From Polytrichum commune (lineage: Eukaryota; Streptophyta; Polytrichopsida; Polytrichales; Polytrichaceae), in assembly GCA_950295325.1 (NCBI GenBank), contig OX485804.1, forward strand, positions 31,930,001 to 31,994,000: a stretch of 64,000 nt of DNA. Direction: 5' to 3'. The position numbers and the translations under genes are program-made. The notes beneath the pieces are model-generated. The model had not been told where the DNA came from. It saw nothing but the letters and a program-made list of their open reading frames with translations, and did not search any database. This document shows positions 36,501-48,484 of the stretch, piece by piece; position 1 is the stretch's first letter; every line of letters starts with the position of its first letter.

Positions 36501-39142
36501 TTATGTGAGCTCTGGAATATATGAGGAAAGTTGGCTACAGCCTCAATTTGGATCTGCTAACCATCTGGTACTAATCACGTGTTTCATATCCTATGAGAGG
36601 TGGGTTAGTCAGAAAAAAGTAACCATTTCAGACCCATCTATTTTGATGAGATCTTAATGCCACTTGACTACACTCGATGGGATTCATGCATGTACTCAAG
36701 GACTTATATTCTTAAAAAACTTCTCTTGAAGATAAAATAGAAAGAGGACATCTTTGCACATGCTTGAGGGGATGGAGGAGAGAGAGGAGGAACCTCTCTC
36801 ATGTATACCTGAACCTCCATTACACCAAGAACATTGAGGTGTTGGACAGTGCCCTTGACATGCATTGATGTGATCAAAAAGTTTTGGGCTTGCCAACACC
36901 GTAAAACCACAGCTATGTCCTCTTCGCCACGACTTTCGTCGCCAATAGAGTGGCCAGTGAGCTCAAATAACAATCCCCCCGCCACACGCACAGGTACCTG
37001 TATGAGACCCCATTTTCAACTGAGATTCCAGGCATGAGAGATCAATAGCAATCCCTCAAAATCTGGTAAATGTTGGTGAATAAGCCTACCATGAAAGGTG
37101 ATGGCAAGTCACCTTTCCATGACATTGTAACTGGAGTACACACTCTTACCCCTTAAAAAACAAGGCAACATGGATGGATGGGCAAGAACCTCATAGAGAA
37201 GATGTTTCATACGGTCGCTGATTAGTCGTTTTTCATCACGGAGGGCGACACTAACAGCTGGGTGCAACCAATAAGCATTTGAAAGAAATGTCTGAATTTT
37301 GGGGTGCCTTGCATCCACATGGCACCAAAAGATCGGTCCCGCCCGCGATTGGCAGTATGGATGCACCAACTCAGCAACACTGAGAGTATCGTCCTCATCT
37401 TCATAGTCGTCATCCATCGGCCACACGGGATCAATCTGCTCAATTCATGACGAAGCAATACCAAAAATGTCACATGGAGAGCCAAAAACCCATACAACTC
37501 AACATGAAACTGCAAACTCGAGAACTTTTTAATAGAGGAAAAGTTGTTGAAAAAATATACATCTTCTCACAAGTTTCAAGATTCCATTCCCTAACCTTTC
37601 ACATAAATCTTTTAAAAGCCTGCCATTGGAAGGTGGGGGAATTACAGAGCCCACTACGCTCCACTATAAAATGTCACACAAGCTAATTCTAGGACAACAA
37701 ATTTCCCCCAATAAATTGAGTTATGAAACCTTCATGGTAGGTATCATTCAAAATTCAGTGTACTTTGTGCCCAGTGGGTTATATAGAACTATGAAACATC
37801 TTCAACTTTCAGAAACCAAGACAGTCAGTGGGGACCTCCAGATACAGAGCCTACTCCACTCCACTATAAAATATCAACCAGAGTACATCTAAAACAACAA
37901 TTTGTCCCAAAAATTTGGTGATAAAATCTTCATTGTAGTCACCTAAAAAAGAAGGAACAGACACATCATTCTTGCCATTCAAATTTCAGTATACTTTGTG
38001 CCCAGGAGGTTACATAGAAATATAAAAAAAGACTTTTAGAAACCCTCCAAGACATCCATATACAGAGCCAACTGCATCCATCATAAAATTTTAAACAGGC
38101 TCTTTCTAAGACAACAATGTCTTCCAAAAAAAATTGGGGTAATGAAACCTTCAATGTAGTCATCTGGGGAAAAAGGAACGGATAAATTATTGTTATAACA
38201 ATATCTTCCCAAAAAAATTGGGTTATGAAATCTTCATTGTAATCAGCTGGGAAAGAAGGAACACATCCTTGTGGTTCAAAATTCACTGTACTTTGTGCCC
38301 AGTGGGTTAGGTAGAAATACGAAACATCTTCTTAATCTTCTTAAAACTTTCGGAAACCAAGGAAAAACCAAGACAGTCGGTATTGGAAGGTGGGGGACCT
38401 CTCCAGATACAGAGCCTACTACGCTCCACTATAAAATGTCAAAACAGGCTATATCTAAGACACAAATTTCTCGCAAAAAGAATTTGAGTTATGAAACCTT
38501 CATTGTATTTATCTAGAAAAGAAGGAATAGACACATGATTATTGTCGTTCAAAACTCCATACCTATATTGTTTGACCAGTGGGGGTTATGTAATAATATG
38601 AAACATCTTCTTAATCTTTCAGAAACTAACAATCCCACCTGCACTGTCTGGAGAAGCTCCTTCAAGCGACCCCATCCGATGGGGATCCATTGACATCCAT
38701 GTCCCTTCTTGCCGCTGTTACATTCTTGGCCTCCTTGTGATCCGCCACCAGCTAAGCTTGAGGGACTCAACACCTGCTCCTCATTCTTCTGCAAACTTTC
38801 TCGGACCACAAAACCCTGAACCTCGGTGCCCAAACTCTCCGGCCCTGAATTCGAGGATCCATTTCGAGGGTCTTCGGAGTTTCCTCCAAAAGAATCGAAC
38901 GAACGGTTCAAGTCCACCCCTAAATAGTCCTGCGAAATTTGTGGGTGCTTCAACTCAATCTCTGCATCGAAGCGCCCTTGCACAGATCCCGAATGATGGC
39001 CGAAATCGCCGCCCACTTTGAATTTCTTCATCGGTTCCGGAATAAACTCGTAAGCACAAATTAACCCATCCCGCCACAAATCCAGAGTGCCTGTGCTAGT
39101 CACCCTGTTGGAATTGGTTTTCAATACCTCCGGAGAATCCAT
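33516..39142 (-). CDS. CorA-like divalent-cation transporter family protein
   Basis: A membrane protein related to CorA Mg2+ transporters. Seven minus-strand exons close in phase to 588 aa: 39142-38639, 37435-37190, 36997-36809, 35910-35819, 35687-35628, 35423-35354, 34121-33516. Residues 1-168 are soluble and probably disordered in part. The middle (LLYEVPVRVAGGLLFEL, LARWDDRMSRKHFFGAAD) and the helical stretch ending RLFTVQDVMQ are typical of the plant subgroup to which, from memory, At1g29820 and At1g29830 belong. Two membrane segments sit near residues 464-482 and 498-517. The loop after the first has GIN (483-485) where CorA and MRS2 proteins have GMN; I recall GIN as usual in this subgroup. 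The C-terminus has a long helix, AEAHEKVHHV, and a short acidic tail. A methionine-to-isoleucine change in the selectivity loop makes true Mg2+ transport uncertain. Splice sites are canonical, for example CTTCAG/GATCTG at exon 4. The two partial copies just downstream belong to its 3' end. Confidence 0.88.
36290..36660 (+). repeat. R2 repeat copy inside a CorA-like gene intron
   Basis: Located in the intron between exons 3 and 4. It shows the R2 landmarks: AATTGGGGGGGGGG, ATATGACCATTTAATGAGAT, GAGCTCTGGAATATATGAGG, CTGCTAACCATCT and GTGTTTCATATCCTA. Its orientation is antisense to the host gene. Confidence 0.65.
37620..38600. repeat. Tandem repeat of four ~200-290 bp units in CorA-like intron 1
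   Basis: Four diverged units lie head to tail between exon 2 and exon 1. Recurring marks: CCACTATAAAATGTC (near 37660, 37862, 38415, decayed near 38082), TTATGAAACCTTCATTGTA and variants (near 37721, 37926, 38144, 38226, 38490), and ACTTTGTGCCCAG (near 37760, 37994, 38291). GGAAGGTGGGGG occurs in units 1 and 4. The host intron is about 1.2 kb and is mostly made of this array. Confidence 0.8.
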
Positions 39143-39664
39143 CTCTCATGTGCTCATTTATGGCTCCAAAGTGATCAAATTACTTCGACCAAAACATTTC
39201 AATATGTGTACAACATGGCTAAGGCTATGTCATATTTGTAAGCCTTGGTCAATTCAACCAATTCAACCAACCCTTTGCAGATCCCCCAATTTTATATCCC
39301 TGCTCCCCAAGAAACGTCTGTCGCCAACAGAACCAGAGGCTCTACGATGTCCCTTACATTCACCTGCACATTTCAATGAGTGCTTCAAGATGATCAAAAT
39401 CCCGCCTAATAATTTGCTCGCTAATTACTTCGGCGATATTTATTCAAAGGTGTAATTACCACATGGCTTTGTCAATTTTCCTAAAACCTTCATCAATTCA
39501 ACCAACCCTTTGTAGATCCCCCAAATTACATCGCCACCAAATGTCTCATTAATTCACCAGCACATTTGAATCACAGGTACAAAGATTTCACTATCAAGAT
39601 TTCCTTGGGTCTTCCCCAATTTGCAGAGGCGTGGGCGCATCGGATTGGGTAGAGGAGTCCCAAC

Positions 39665-39716
<52 letters not shown>

Positions 39717-40500
39717 GGAGATTTTTGAACCATTTTTAATTTAGTCATCCGACCATAAACCTCCGAAGGGATGGATACATTGCAGAGTTTTCGAACTTAA
39801 AACTATAAACCTCCTCACATGACAATAAGTCTTAAACAGAGCCCACTACTCAAACCTTTGTGCATAAGCATGCTGCCCTTTCCTTTCTCGTGAGTTCTTC
39901 AAGAGGGTTGGATGGGTGAAGCATTATTGCACATTAGGGACATGTGGAGACCGATCAATAATTAGCTCTCCTGCCGATTTTCAAGGTAATAATTCGTCCT
40001 ATGCCCTTTTGACTCCTTCGGTTGCTTGAAAACCTCACATAAGACAGTATGCGTGGCAATTAGGTGCCGACATTCTAGTAGCTCACCAAACCTACTCCTA
40101 CAGACACAAACACTGTACACAGTGTTCACCGACCAACTTGCCACTTCCAACCGCATAAAACGAAATTAGCAACGAGGTTCAAGCATGGCTGGCCATAACC
40201 GTAAATACTAAAATAAAAAATTAAAGAGGTAGCTTTGGTCATGAGCATTCAACGTATCCTCACAAAATTTCACAAAAACCTCTACTGTTCCTTCCATCAT
40301 CAGAATTTCGGAACAACAATTCATCCATACCCTCTACCCAAAACTCAGGCAGGATCAACATACCCATCAGAAAATGATAACTTTCCATCAAGCATGCAAG
40401 AGTTGCCCAACAGCAACAAAAAAGTCTTCCGAATGGAAAAACAACAAACAACGAACAAAAAGGAGATTCACGAACCTCTAAAGCTCTACAGAGCGGAATG
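39143..40500. other. 5' flank of the CorA-like gene with direct repeat and GA tract
   Basis: TCAATTCAACCAACCCTTTG followed by CAGATCCCCCAA-like sequence occurs near 39257-39290 and again near 39493-39525. A long GA dinucleotide tract lies at 39666-39711. No gene seen. The stretch probably contains the leader of the CorA-like transcript and perhaps a leader intron, which I cannot delimit. Confidence 0.45.
39666..39711. repeat. (GA)n microsatellite, about 23 units
   Basis: An uninterrupted AG/GA dinucleotide tract. On the minus strand it is a CT tract about 0.5 kb upstream of the CorA-like start codon. Confidence 0.9.
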
Positions 40501-40634
40501 AATGAACTAAAAACCCCATTCACAAGGAAGTGGGAGGGAGCGTCGGCGACATTCAATGGAAACCCAAAACCCAATCACAACTGAAACAGGACATCTACTC
40601 GGGGTCCGGGTCTCCTCACCTCCGTGTTGTTGGG

Positions 40635-40655
40635 ATTGTTTTATATTTTGGCTGA
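40635..40655 (-). promoter_or_regulatory. Possible TATA box of the CorA-like gene
   Basis: The minus strand reads CAAAATATAAAACAATC here, a good plant TATA match, at the edge of a GC-richer segment (40500-41100) 1.5 kb upstream of the CorA-like start codon. It would require a leader intron between about 40480 and 39200. This is inference from composition and position only. Confidence 0.25.
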
Positions 40656-42180
40656 GAATGGTGAAAGGCAGCAAAAGAAATGGTGCACGAAGTTCGCAAG
40701 CCAGCTTGGAATCAAGCGAGTGCCTGCCCACCGAGAATCCTAAGTTTTGAGATTATACAATCGGACCCCACCGCCCACCATCCCACCATCCCTCGCCGAG
40801 GCCAGGAAAATTGGAGCACATTCGTGCACGTAGAAGGGAAGTGAGTCAATTTAAGAGCCTGGTCAGAGCATCCGAAGGTGTCGCTCCTTCCTCCCTCGAA
40901 GCAAGCGCAAAACTCCTGCTTCCAATCCGGCGACGACGCAAAGTGCTTCGTTTCCACCGAAATGGCGCAGCTGGAGGCTTCCAAACGCTCTCCAAGCGCC
41001 TCTCCTCGCACGGAGGATGGATTCTAAAGCTTACCCAACTTTTGCTTCCTTCCTTGGGCCACAATTGGCCTCGCACTTCCCCACACTTCACTTGGCTTTC
41101 ATACTTTGAGGGATTTCCTTCATTTATGAGAGTTATCCCTTAATTCAATAAGCCTTTGAGCCTATGACTTACTTTCTAGGGTTTCTATTGGTTGCGCCTT
41201 TCCTCATACCATAAGTTCTCATTGGAATTTTCATCCCGGTTGCAAAGCTTTGTTCCCACTTTGCCACATCTACTCAAGCTATCTATCGTGGGCCATGTGA
41301 CATCTCTAGGACATGCTTGGAGGTAGTGCTTGAATTTGAACGAGGGCGTAACACGTTTCAACGTCTTTGTTTTTTTAATTGAAACACATGTTTCTCCGTT
41401 AGAGGTTCTTACTTCCACACCTAACCATACACCCACTCACATACATGTGTGTGTGTGTGTGTGTGTTTTGAGTTGCATGTTTCTATTTCTAGTTAGTTGT
41501 GTCAAACGCGATCCTAAATAAAACTAACCTCATTATTCAAGTGTACATTTCAAATTGGCACAACTCCAATGCGGCCCAAATATACTTAACATATCGGCCC
41601 ATCAAAACTTGGCACTCTTGGTAAATGGAGAGCGTTTGTGTGCACACAAATTCAAGTTTTCGATCGGGAGTCTCAAATTGGTCTTATATTAAAGTATGTA
41701 TTTTAAAATGCATCACAAAAGATTGACCACGTCCAAGTTCACCCCCATACCTGTGTGCTTATTATTATTATTATTTTTATTTTTGACTGAGGAGAGGCCA
41801 ACGACATTCTGCTTGAAACAAGAAACCCTGACACGTGTCAGTATCTTGTGGGCACAGTCAAAACTGTTGGCCCAAAGAGCTTCAGGAGCAATAATAATAA
41901 GGACTGCCCACATAACTGTAGAATCTTCTCCAGTGTCCGGGGAGGGCTTTGGGCATAAATCGATCGAAATCCTAGTGTTCCCAAGTCCCACCACTTAACT
42001 TACATGTTGTGATCTTTCAGCTCCTCTTTAGTAGTTTGAGGTATATTCCAAAGATTCCTCTAAAATGATCAGTTCTTTTCCTTAAAGTCCTCATAACATT
42101 ATTCAGTTGCATGGTTGTGCTTCATTCTATATTTAGCATCTAACATGGGTTTCCGCTATCTTACCTTCCTGGGAAGAAAC
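40656..42180. other. Intergenic DNA, GC-richer then AT-rich
   Basis: Frames of about 80-110 codons occur on both strands at 40712-41143 but show no family and contain biased, non-conserved residues. A (GT)n tract lies at 41443-41466. At about 41935-42095 there is a repeat (CATAAATCGATCGAAATCCT, GATTCCTCTAAAATGATCAG) related to 47025-47215 and 63478-63660. Confidence 0.4.
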
Positions 42181-43960
42181 TAACACTAGTATCAAATATG
42201 AACAGTGCCAATATGAATGGCGAGAATCTTAGGAATAGCGTCCATGTTTTCAATGACAATGTTGCTACGAATAGTATTTTCAAGGAAAGATATTGGGATC
42301 AGCAATGTGTTTTGAGCAAATAGTACCAGGATGAATGGTGCTTCCTTCGAATAGTGCCCAAGAGTATAACTCTACCCAAATTTTCCAAGTTCAATATGAA
42401 TGTACGGATTGTAAACGGATATCCTTATTTTGTTCGGAGGGCCACACAATACAACTGACATATTTCATGGCCATGGAACCGACCCACATGGTTGAATAAC
42501 ATTATGTTGAACTTCAACCGGCCGGTGACCTATTTTTCAAACTCGACGGTTCATTGCAACTAGCGATTGATTTTCTCCGTTCATCGATCTTCACTACAAT
42601 GGACCTCACAAAGCATTCAGCCCTACTTGATGGATGTAAGGTAGGGTAAGCGGGTTTTGAATGGACATTTTTTTCTTTTAGGACTCACTTCTTGTAGGAT
42701 ACGAAACACGTAATTAGTGTGAGGTGATTAGCAACTCCAATTTGTGCATGTAGCCATTTTCCTCATATTTTTTGGAACTCATATGTGTATCTTAATGTTC
42801 ATTGTCAAAGTGAAGATTCTCTAGGTCATTAAATGGTCATATAGGTGTCCCCCCCCCTCCCAGTTACACTCACCATTGTATCTAGAATGGTTAACAAGTA
42901 TATTGAGCACATAGTTTAATCTCTTTTTAGCACATACATGTCCTTTTGGTGTTGTTCTTAGATTCGCACCCGACCATACACAACCCAAATATAGGTGACC
43001 ATTTAAGTTTAGACATTGAATTAGACACATCTACCTTATGTGTGCATACAGTGGGCTCTTCCAACTTTGCATACCTATATATAATATTTCAATAAAACCG
43101 GACCAAGTCCAAATCCACACTTGTAACATGTTGAATTCTTTGATGAGATTCTATGATAGGATTCTAAGGTAAGATTCTACGATAGAATATGCATAATTGA
43201 TTATGATAATATTATAGCACTTGTTTTGATTGTGTTTTTGCTGTTCAACATTTATTAATATAGACCTAACATCGGTTTACTACACAAGGCCCTTGAGAGG
43301 ACTAGGAATTAAGTCGGTTGAAGTTGAAATAAAATTTTTTATTTTTTATTTTTTATTTTTTATTTTTTATTTTTTCCATCATATTTCAATAACATCACAC
43401 TCAAGTAATCACTAAGGATTCACATATCTATCACAAAACTTAGGTATACCAGAAGTGTATCAATGAATCCGCCCATGGAATTGAAGCAACCTAAAAATCT
43501 AGATTTTGAAAATATGTCTAGATTTACTCAAATACATGTTCTATGATCTTGGAGCAACAACCTAAAGAATGGATTATGCTAGCATTTTGAATGAAGAAGA
43601 ATCCAATAAGAAATTTGCGATTGGTGTTTGTACATTCCTAAGATCTTCAATCAAAGCACAAATATCATTATTTATAAAGTGGTTGTATATGGTCCATTTA
43701 AATCATAAGTTTCAAATATGCCCACCCAAACTTTACATGACTATTATTATTGACAACTCTATCACATTTAAACAAGGTAGCAATTTTTCTGAAACCCTAC
43801 CAAAGAAGCGTGTGTCATATGCATGGGAAACATTGTTAGTTTAGGAATATATATATAGTTCAAATAATACCTCCGTATTGCATAAAGACTCCCCGGACTA
43901 CCAAATATACTACGCACATAAGTCTACGTTTAATTCGTTGCCCTCACGGTCACAAAAAAA
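42180..43960. other. Gene-free DNA with an R2 copy and an (ATTTT)n tract
   Basis: Phrases of the AATAGTGCCAA or GAATAGT type recur at 42190-42370, as they do at the right end of the window. A reverse R2 copy with a C-run lies at about 42640-43040. A T-rich (ATTTTTT)n tract sits at 43330-43375. No gene recognised. Confidence 0.45.
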
Positions 43961-43984
43961 CCAACCACAAAACACCCACATGTT

Positions 43985-44825
43985 TATTGACAAGTAGTGG
44001 ATGAGTGGTGGCAGGAACGGAGGAGATCAGGGGAGGAGGGTTACATCGGTCAAATCCGACGGTCGAGAAAGCACAGGCAACATGGCCTCACCAGAAGCCA
44101 GAAGTTGCTTTCATCGCCCATAGACTTCTTCTCGACAACATACATCTCATTGACAATCACATTCGCCACCCCTCATCCCAACACAACTACCTTGAGAAAC
44201 TACTTATCTCAACCATAATCCACCAAATTCTATGAACCAAACAAAACATAACAATACAAAAAGTTAGAGTACACATCAGATTCTTGGGCAATGAAATCAT
44301 AGACAAACTAGCAAACGAAGGAACCACCCACACACAAACCAACCCCCACACTCCACATACACATCACACATACCATACCTTGTTGGCTCAATGGAATCCC
44401 AACAAGTGAACATCAAAGAGAAAGTTGCAACCTCCAAACATACATAAACAAATCGCACCACGAACAAGAACTACGAATCACAAAATCCAAATTCGCATAT
44501 GTCGACAAATAAATGTCTAACGAGTAAATCGATCAAAAACTCTCAAACCACTACTCGAAGCCTCATGCATATATGATGCACAAATTACATAAACCTTAAA
44601 ATTCCGATACACCCAATATATGGGAAACCACCAAAGAACATCTTCTACCCACTAACATATCCCAACCCCAACTGCACACTTTGTCCAAACCACGAAATCG
44701 ACACGTGGCCACACCTACTCTCCATCTGTGCCCACCCACGCATAAAAGGCCTTCACATAGCCTGCCACAACAAAGCGGTACACCAAACATACAAGGTGCT
44801 ATACATCATTCCTACATGAATTAGA
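43985..44825 (+). mobile_element. Degenerate LINE: RNase H end and C-terminal zinc knuckle
   Basis: Plus-strand frames, with stops and shifts, give IHLIDNHIRHPSSQHNYL and, after one in-frame TGA, VRVHIRFLGNEIIDKLANEG, which match the late part of the RNase H domain of non-LTR retrotransposons (the D of EIIDKLA is the expected acidic residue). Further on, CTLCPNHEIDTWPHLL with ICAHPRIKGLHIACHNKAV is a CCHC-like C-terminal knuckle of the same kind of polyprotein. The reverse transcriptase itself is not visible in this window. The first 140 bp also occur, inverted, near 13050-13195. Confidence 0.65.
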
Positions 44826-46150
44826 CCTCGAAACAATCCTAAGTGCCTGAGTGGTGTGAAGGTGAAAATTAGTATGTTAGTATCAAAACCTAATTTCCCT
44901 CTGGTTCCAGGGGTAAGAAGAATTATTTTCTTCCAGGTGTACTTTGAACTACTCCAAGCTTAACTATCCTCTAATTAGAACATTCAATGTTATACACTAA
45001 TTATTTATCATTGGTTAATTAAATTAGTTCTTAGAACCTCCTTGATATCTTTAATAAATTGCAAGATATAAGTTTCCCTCTTACTTAAATTAAAACCTGA
45101 GACTATAATGGCCAAGGATTTAATGCTCAAGATTTTGCAAACTCGTGTTCTCCTAAAACCTGAATGTCAAGGTCAGGTGTCTTTAGAATAGAACTAGGAT
45201 TATGCCTTCCAATACAATTTCCAAGTGTAATGTTAAGTGATTTCACAACCTCTTTGCAACTTGCATGGAAAAGATCCTCCTATTTTTTCTTTCCAATTAA
45301 TCTATCCCAGACTTCCTTTAAATTTCCTTCACAAGTTACCAAGTGTAATTGTGGGTCTATACTTTTATTTATTAACACTTGGCTCAATTTGATTGATTGA
45401 GGGGTTTTATGATTTGTGAAATTTTAGTTTAAAACTTGAGGATAAGGTGATCGTTGATTTGGCCTACTTGACAACCTTGCATGAATCACCTTAAACCCTC
45501 GAATCTTCTTGAAGATTACTCATGAAACACATACATTAAATAGCCATAAAATACCTCATACCTTGCCTTAAATAAAAGAGAGCTCGACAACAACGAAACC
45601 TTGATCGACATGCCCTCATGAACCCAAACACCCACACCTAATTTACCAAAAACCCATGAATGACACCGGCCCCCTCCCTGAAACTAATATTTAAAGGAGC
45701 CCACCTCCCGGAAGATACGAAGTGTGCCTACCTTGTCACCTAGTAAAACATGATCAGGGCCAGAAAGAGCAAGCTCCCATTCCCGCCAGTGCAAATAAAA
45801 AGCATTGATGTTAATTTCATTATATATCATATCACATTATCACGCATGAAATTGGAATGGAACTTATACACGGGGGAATTGTTTCACATCAATCTCACCA
45901 TAAACCGGAACTTCATGACATTTCTACCTATGGAAGAAAGAAAAATAAAAAAATAAAACGTTTATCAAGAAACATTTTGGGCAAATGTATGCTCTCGATT
46001 TGGTTTGAAATCCATTCTTTTATTATATTATTGATTGCAAACTATCGAAATAGGACATGCATGAAATTGACATCACTTCATTGGGATTCTCTCAAATGCA
46101 CACATGTAGTTTCCACCCAATTGAAACATTATGACCTACAACATAAGTGT
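44826..46150. other. Gene-free AT-rich DNA
   Basis: I see no gene or strong repeat here apart from the retroelement fragment at its right end. Short frames near 45164-45400 and 45750-45956 are unsupported. Confidence 0.4.
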
Positions 46151-46159
46151 CCAATATTA

Positions 46160-46300
46160 TATAAGAAGAAGAAGAACTCCGGTCTCCGTAGGAGGCCGGA
46201 GTGACTAGAGTGTCTGTTCGTAGAACATCTTTAGCCACGCGCTAAGGCAATGGTGTTGGATGTAGAACTACTTCACCATTTTCAGGGAGTATCGCTTAAC
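46160..46300 (-). mobile_element. Non-LTR retroelement 3' fragment, minus orientation
   Basis: Read on the minus strand it contains TGAAGTAGTTCTACATCCAA, a CGCGTGGCTAAAGATGTTCT-like block, CGAACAGACACTCTAGTCAC, the stem CTCCGGCCTCC/GGAGACCGGAG, and an end in TTCTTCTTCTT. This matches the 3' part of the insertion at 11571-11996 through about 120 bp. Confidence 0.65.
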
Positions 46301-46610
46301 TTCAGAGTTCTGATGGGATCTGGTGTAATATTGTGGGTTGGAATACAATGTACACCCACAATATTATCCCGACGGTGTTAGTGTTGATTTCCTTGCATAT
46401 AGTGGCCCATTGATTTTGCAATGTACACGGGAATGTGAACGTGAATCTGAACCCATCTTTGTAACATCAAACCCGTCATCACCAAGGAATATGTGATAAT
46501 ATAAGCACTTAGTATTCTCATGCCCTTGCCTTTAAAAAGACATGAGCAGTGTCCAACAAAGGAGGAGACTAAGTCAATAACTAAATAAATAAATCTGCCC
46601 AACAAACTAC

Positions 46611-46966
46611 ACCCCAGGCTAGATCACATTTTCATTCGCCTAGATCTTGCCCTTCCCACACCTCCTTCATTGCCCGGTCTTCCTGCCCGCACCTGTTTGG
46701 GAACTCTTCCTCATTGGGTATCAATGTGACAACACCAGGTCATTGAAGTCATTAAACTCCTTTGGCATGTGAAGGAACTCCACTCATTAACATGGGAGTG
46801 GTGAAAGTGATGTCAACTTTAATATTTGTAATTTTGACCGTATATTGTCACGTTGGTTTCCAATGAAGAAAAGTTCCCACACAGATGCAGGCAGGAAGAC
46901 CGGACAGTGAAGGAGGCGTGGGAGGGGCAAGGCCCAACCGAATGAAGATGTGATCTAGCCTGGGGT
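46611..46966. mobile_element. Long-armed foldback element (~125-bp arms)
   Basis: The left arm 46611-46735 begins ACCCCAGGCTAGATCACAT and is mirrored by the right arm 46845-46966, which ends ATGTGATCTAGCCTGGGGT. Arms agree through CCGGTCTTCCTGCC and GGGAACTCTTCCTCATTGG-like blocks with scattered mismatches. The loop is about 110 bp. Flanks CAAACTAC and AAAACTAC differ at one of 8 positions, a likely target duplication. Long arms and an 8-9 bp duplication suggest a non-autonomous Mutator-like element, though hAT is possible. Confidence 0.7.
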
Positions 46967-47024
46967 AAAACTACAAACCAAAAAAGGCGTATAGCCCTTT
47001 CCACAAAAATAAAATATAATTGGG

Positions 47025-47215
47025 GGGGGGGTTGGGGCATAATCAATCACAATCCTAGTGTTTCCATGTCCAACCGGGGTACATCTTGTGATCTTTCTAT
47101 TTTTTTCATTATCAAATTGAAGTATATTCCATAGATTTCTCTAAAATGATGGGTAGTTTTCTTGAAGTCTTGAACTTCAACCGGGTATTTCTCAAAGTCA
47201 ATTGGTTCATCTGTA
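47025..47215 (+). repeat. Repeat shared with 41935-42095 and 63478-63660
   Basis: Order of phrases: GGCATAATCAATCACAATCC, TAGTGTTTCCA, TTGTGATCTTTCT, GTATATTCCATAGATTTCTC, TAAAATGATGGG, CTTGAAGTCTTGAACTTC. The same order is found in the two other copies. It abuts the CTACAC-type element at 47222, as the copy at 63478 also runs into CTACACT at about 63668, so both parts may belong to one larger repeat. Confidence 0.6.
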
Positions 47216-47221
47216 ACTACA

Positions 47222-47700
47222 CCATTTATGGTATTTAGTGTCACATGCATAATAGTGTCGCTTACCCTATTTTGAGACATATGCTAGGTTACACGAATGA
47301 TCAATAAACTTCACCATCAGTGTCACCTCATGACACCTAGCGTTCAAATGCGCTTACTAATATCTTGGCATGAGTATGTTCAATAGTGTTATGAGGTATA
47401 TGCTTATGTTGCATAATGGGCTACAAGTTAATTAATGTGTACAAATATAGCATTTGGCATTAGTACGCTCAATAATATCTTCCCCTTGCATACTTAAATG
47501 CAAAGCTATCATCTCAAATATCCCAATGTGTTGCGCTAAATGTCATATTGCAAACCATTATTATTATTATTATATATTCAAAATTTACATATGTTGACGA
47601 ATAGTATCATATGGGCAATTAGTGGACTTGACACTTTGAGACTTCTAGGTATCTAATTGACTTTGTAAGTCATGTGAAAGAAATGTAATATCTACATATA
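47222..47700 (+). mobile_element. CTACAC-type element, uninterrupted copy
   Basis: Begins CTACACCATTTATGGTATTT and follows the copy at 11396-12405 without the two retroelement insertions, giving the empty sites at about 47390 and 47420. The right end is decayed. Confidence 0.6.
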
Positions 47701-47759
47701 CAAGTAAGCTTGTCATTAGATATTAATCATTTTGACCTATATAATCCGTATAATGGTTT

Positions 47760-48150
47760 TTTGGTCATGATAAAGAATTTGTACTAAATGGACAAACTAC
47801 ACTAAATGGTCCTATTATTGTGGGCCACAATAATTTTCTAGAGCCCACACTAATTTTCATAATGAGAACTAATGTTCACAATAATCTCCAACCCATGCTA
47901 GATTTCTAGTTCAAAAACTAGCGTGGACCACAGTTAATTGTTGCCCTTGCTAATTAATGTGGATGATTATTTTACTATGTGTTATTTTTGTCATATAAAT
48001 AATATTTAGTGTGTTAGGCGGAAGTCTTCATGAAAAACTTGGGAAAAAACCCGGGGTCATGGACCTACGGAAATTTCACCTTGACTATGAATTAATGTGA
48101 CCCACACTAATTTCTCCACACTAATTTTCCACCCACACTAATATGACCGT
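47760..48150. repeat. Repeat rich in CCACACTAATTT phrases
   Basis: GTGGGCCACA, CCCACACTAATTTTC, AGTGTGG and their inverses recur. Related pieces lie at about 55330-55600 and 56570-56680 (GGGTTGGAAATTAATGTGGC). The ends appear inverted. Probably a family of small transposons, superfamily unknown. Confidence 0.5.
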
Positions 48151-48480
48151 TAGGTGCCATGGCATGGGAGCAGCAACAAAGAAATTTCTTGTTGACAATG
48201 CCAGGGAGCTTTCCTTGGTGAAGTATGGCCGGAATGAGGTGGGTTTTGTTACTAAACTGCAGATCTAATTGGTGTTCCTATACAAAATAAACAAAGATAG
48301 CTTCAATTATTAAGCATTGAGTGTTATAAACACTGCACATAAATAAATAGATTATCAACATCAGGCAATCCAACGTGAATTTGAGCCCGTTGGCCCTATC
48401 ATGCTCAAGAATCCTCTTGGTGCATGCATGGTGGGGTTTACTGCCTACCTTGCAATGGGTGGTGGGCTCTTGGCTTCCTA
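48150..48480 (+). pseudogene. Possible gene fragments, not recognised
   Basis: Two plus-strand stretches look protein-like. About 48170-48260 reads GAATKKFLVDNARELSLVKY then GRNEVGFVTKL. About 48363-48480 reads QAIQREFEPVGPIMLKNPLG followed by a hydrophobic ACMVGFTAYLAMGGGLLASY. Between them are stops, consistent with an intron or with decay. I do not recognise the family, and no start or end can be set. Confidence 0.25.
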
Positions 48481-48484
48481 CCTA

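Noticed and set aside
37620-38600. Repeat array considered as a CRISPR-like or regularly spaced system
   Set aside because: Units are long, diverged and without constant short repeats; this is an intron of a plant gene.
40712-41143. Opposed ~80-110 codon frames
   Set aside because: Overlapping frames on both strands in a GC-richer patch, no conserved residues; more likely promoter or leader DNA.
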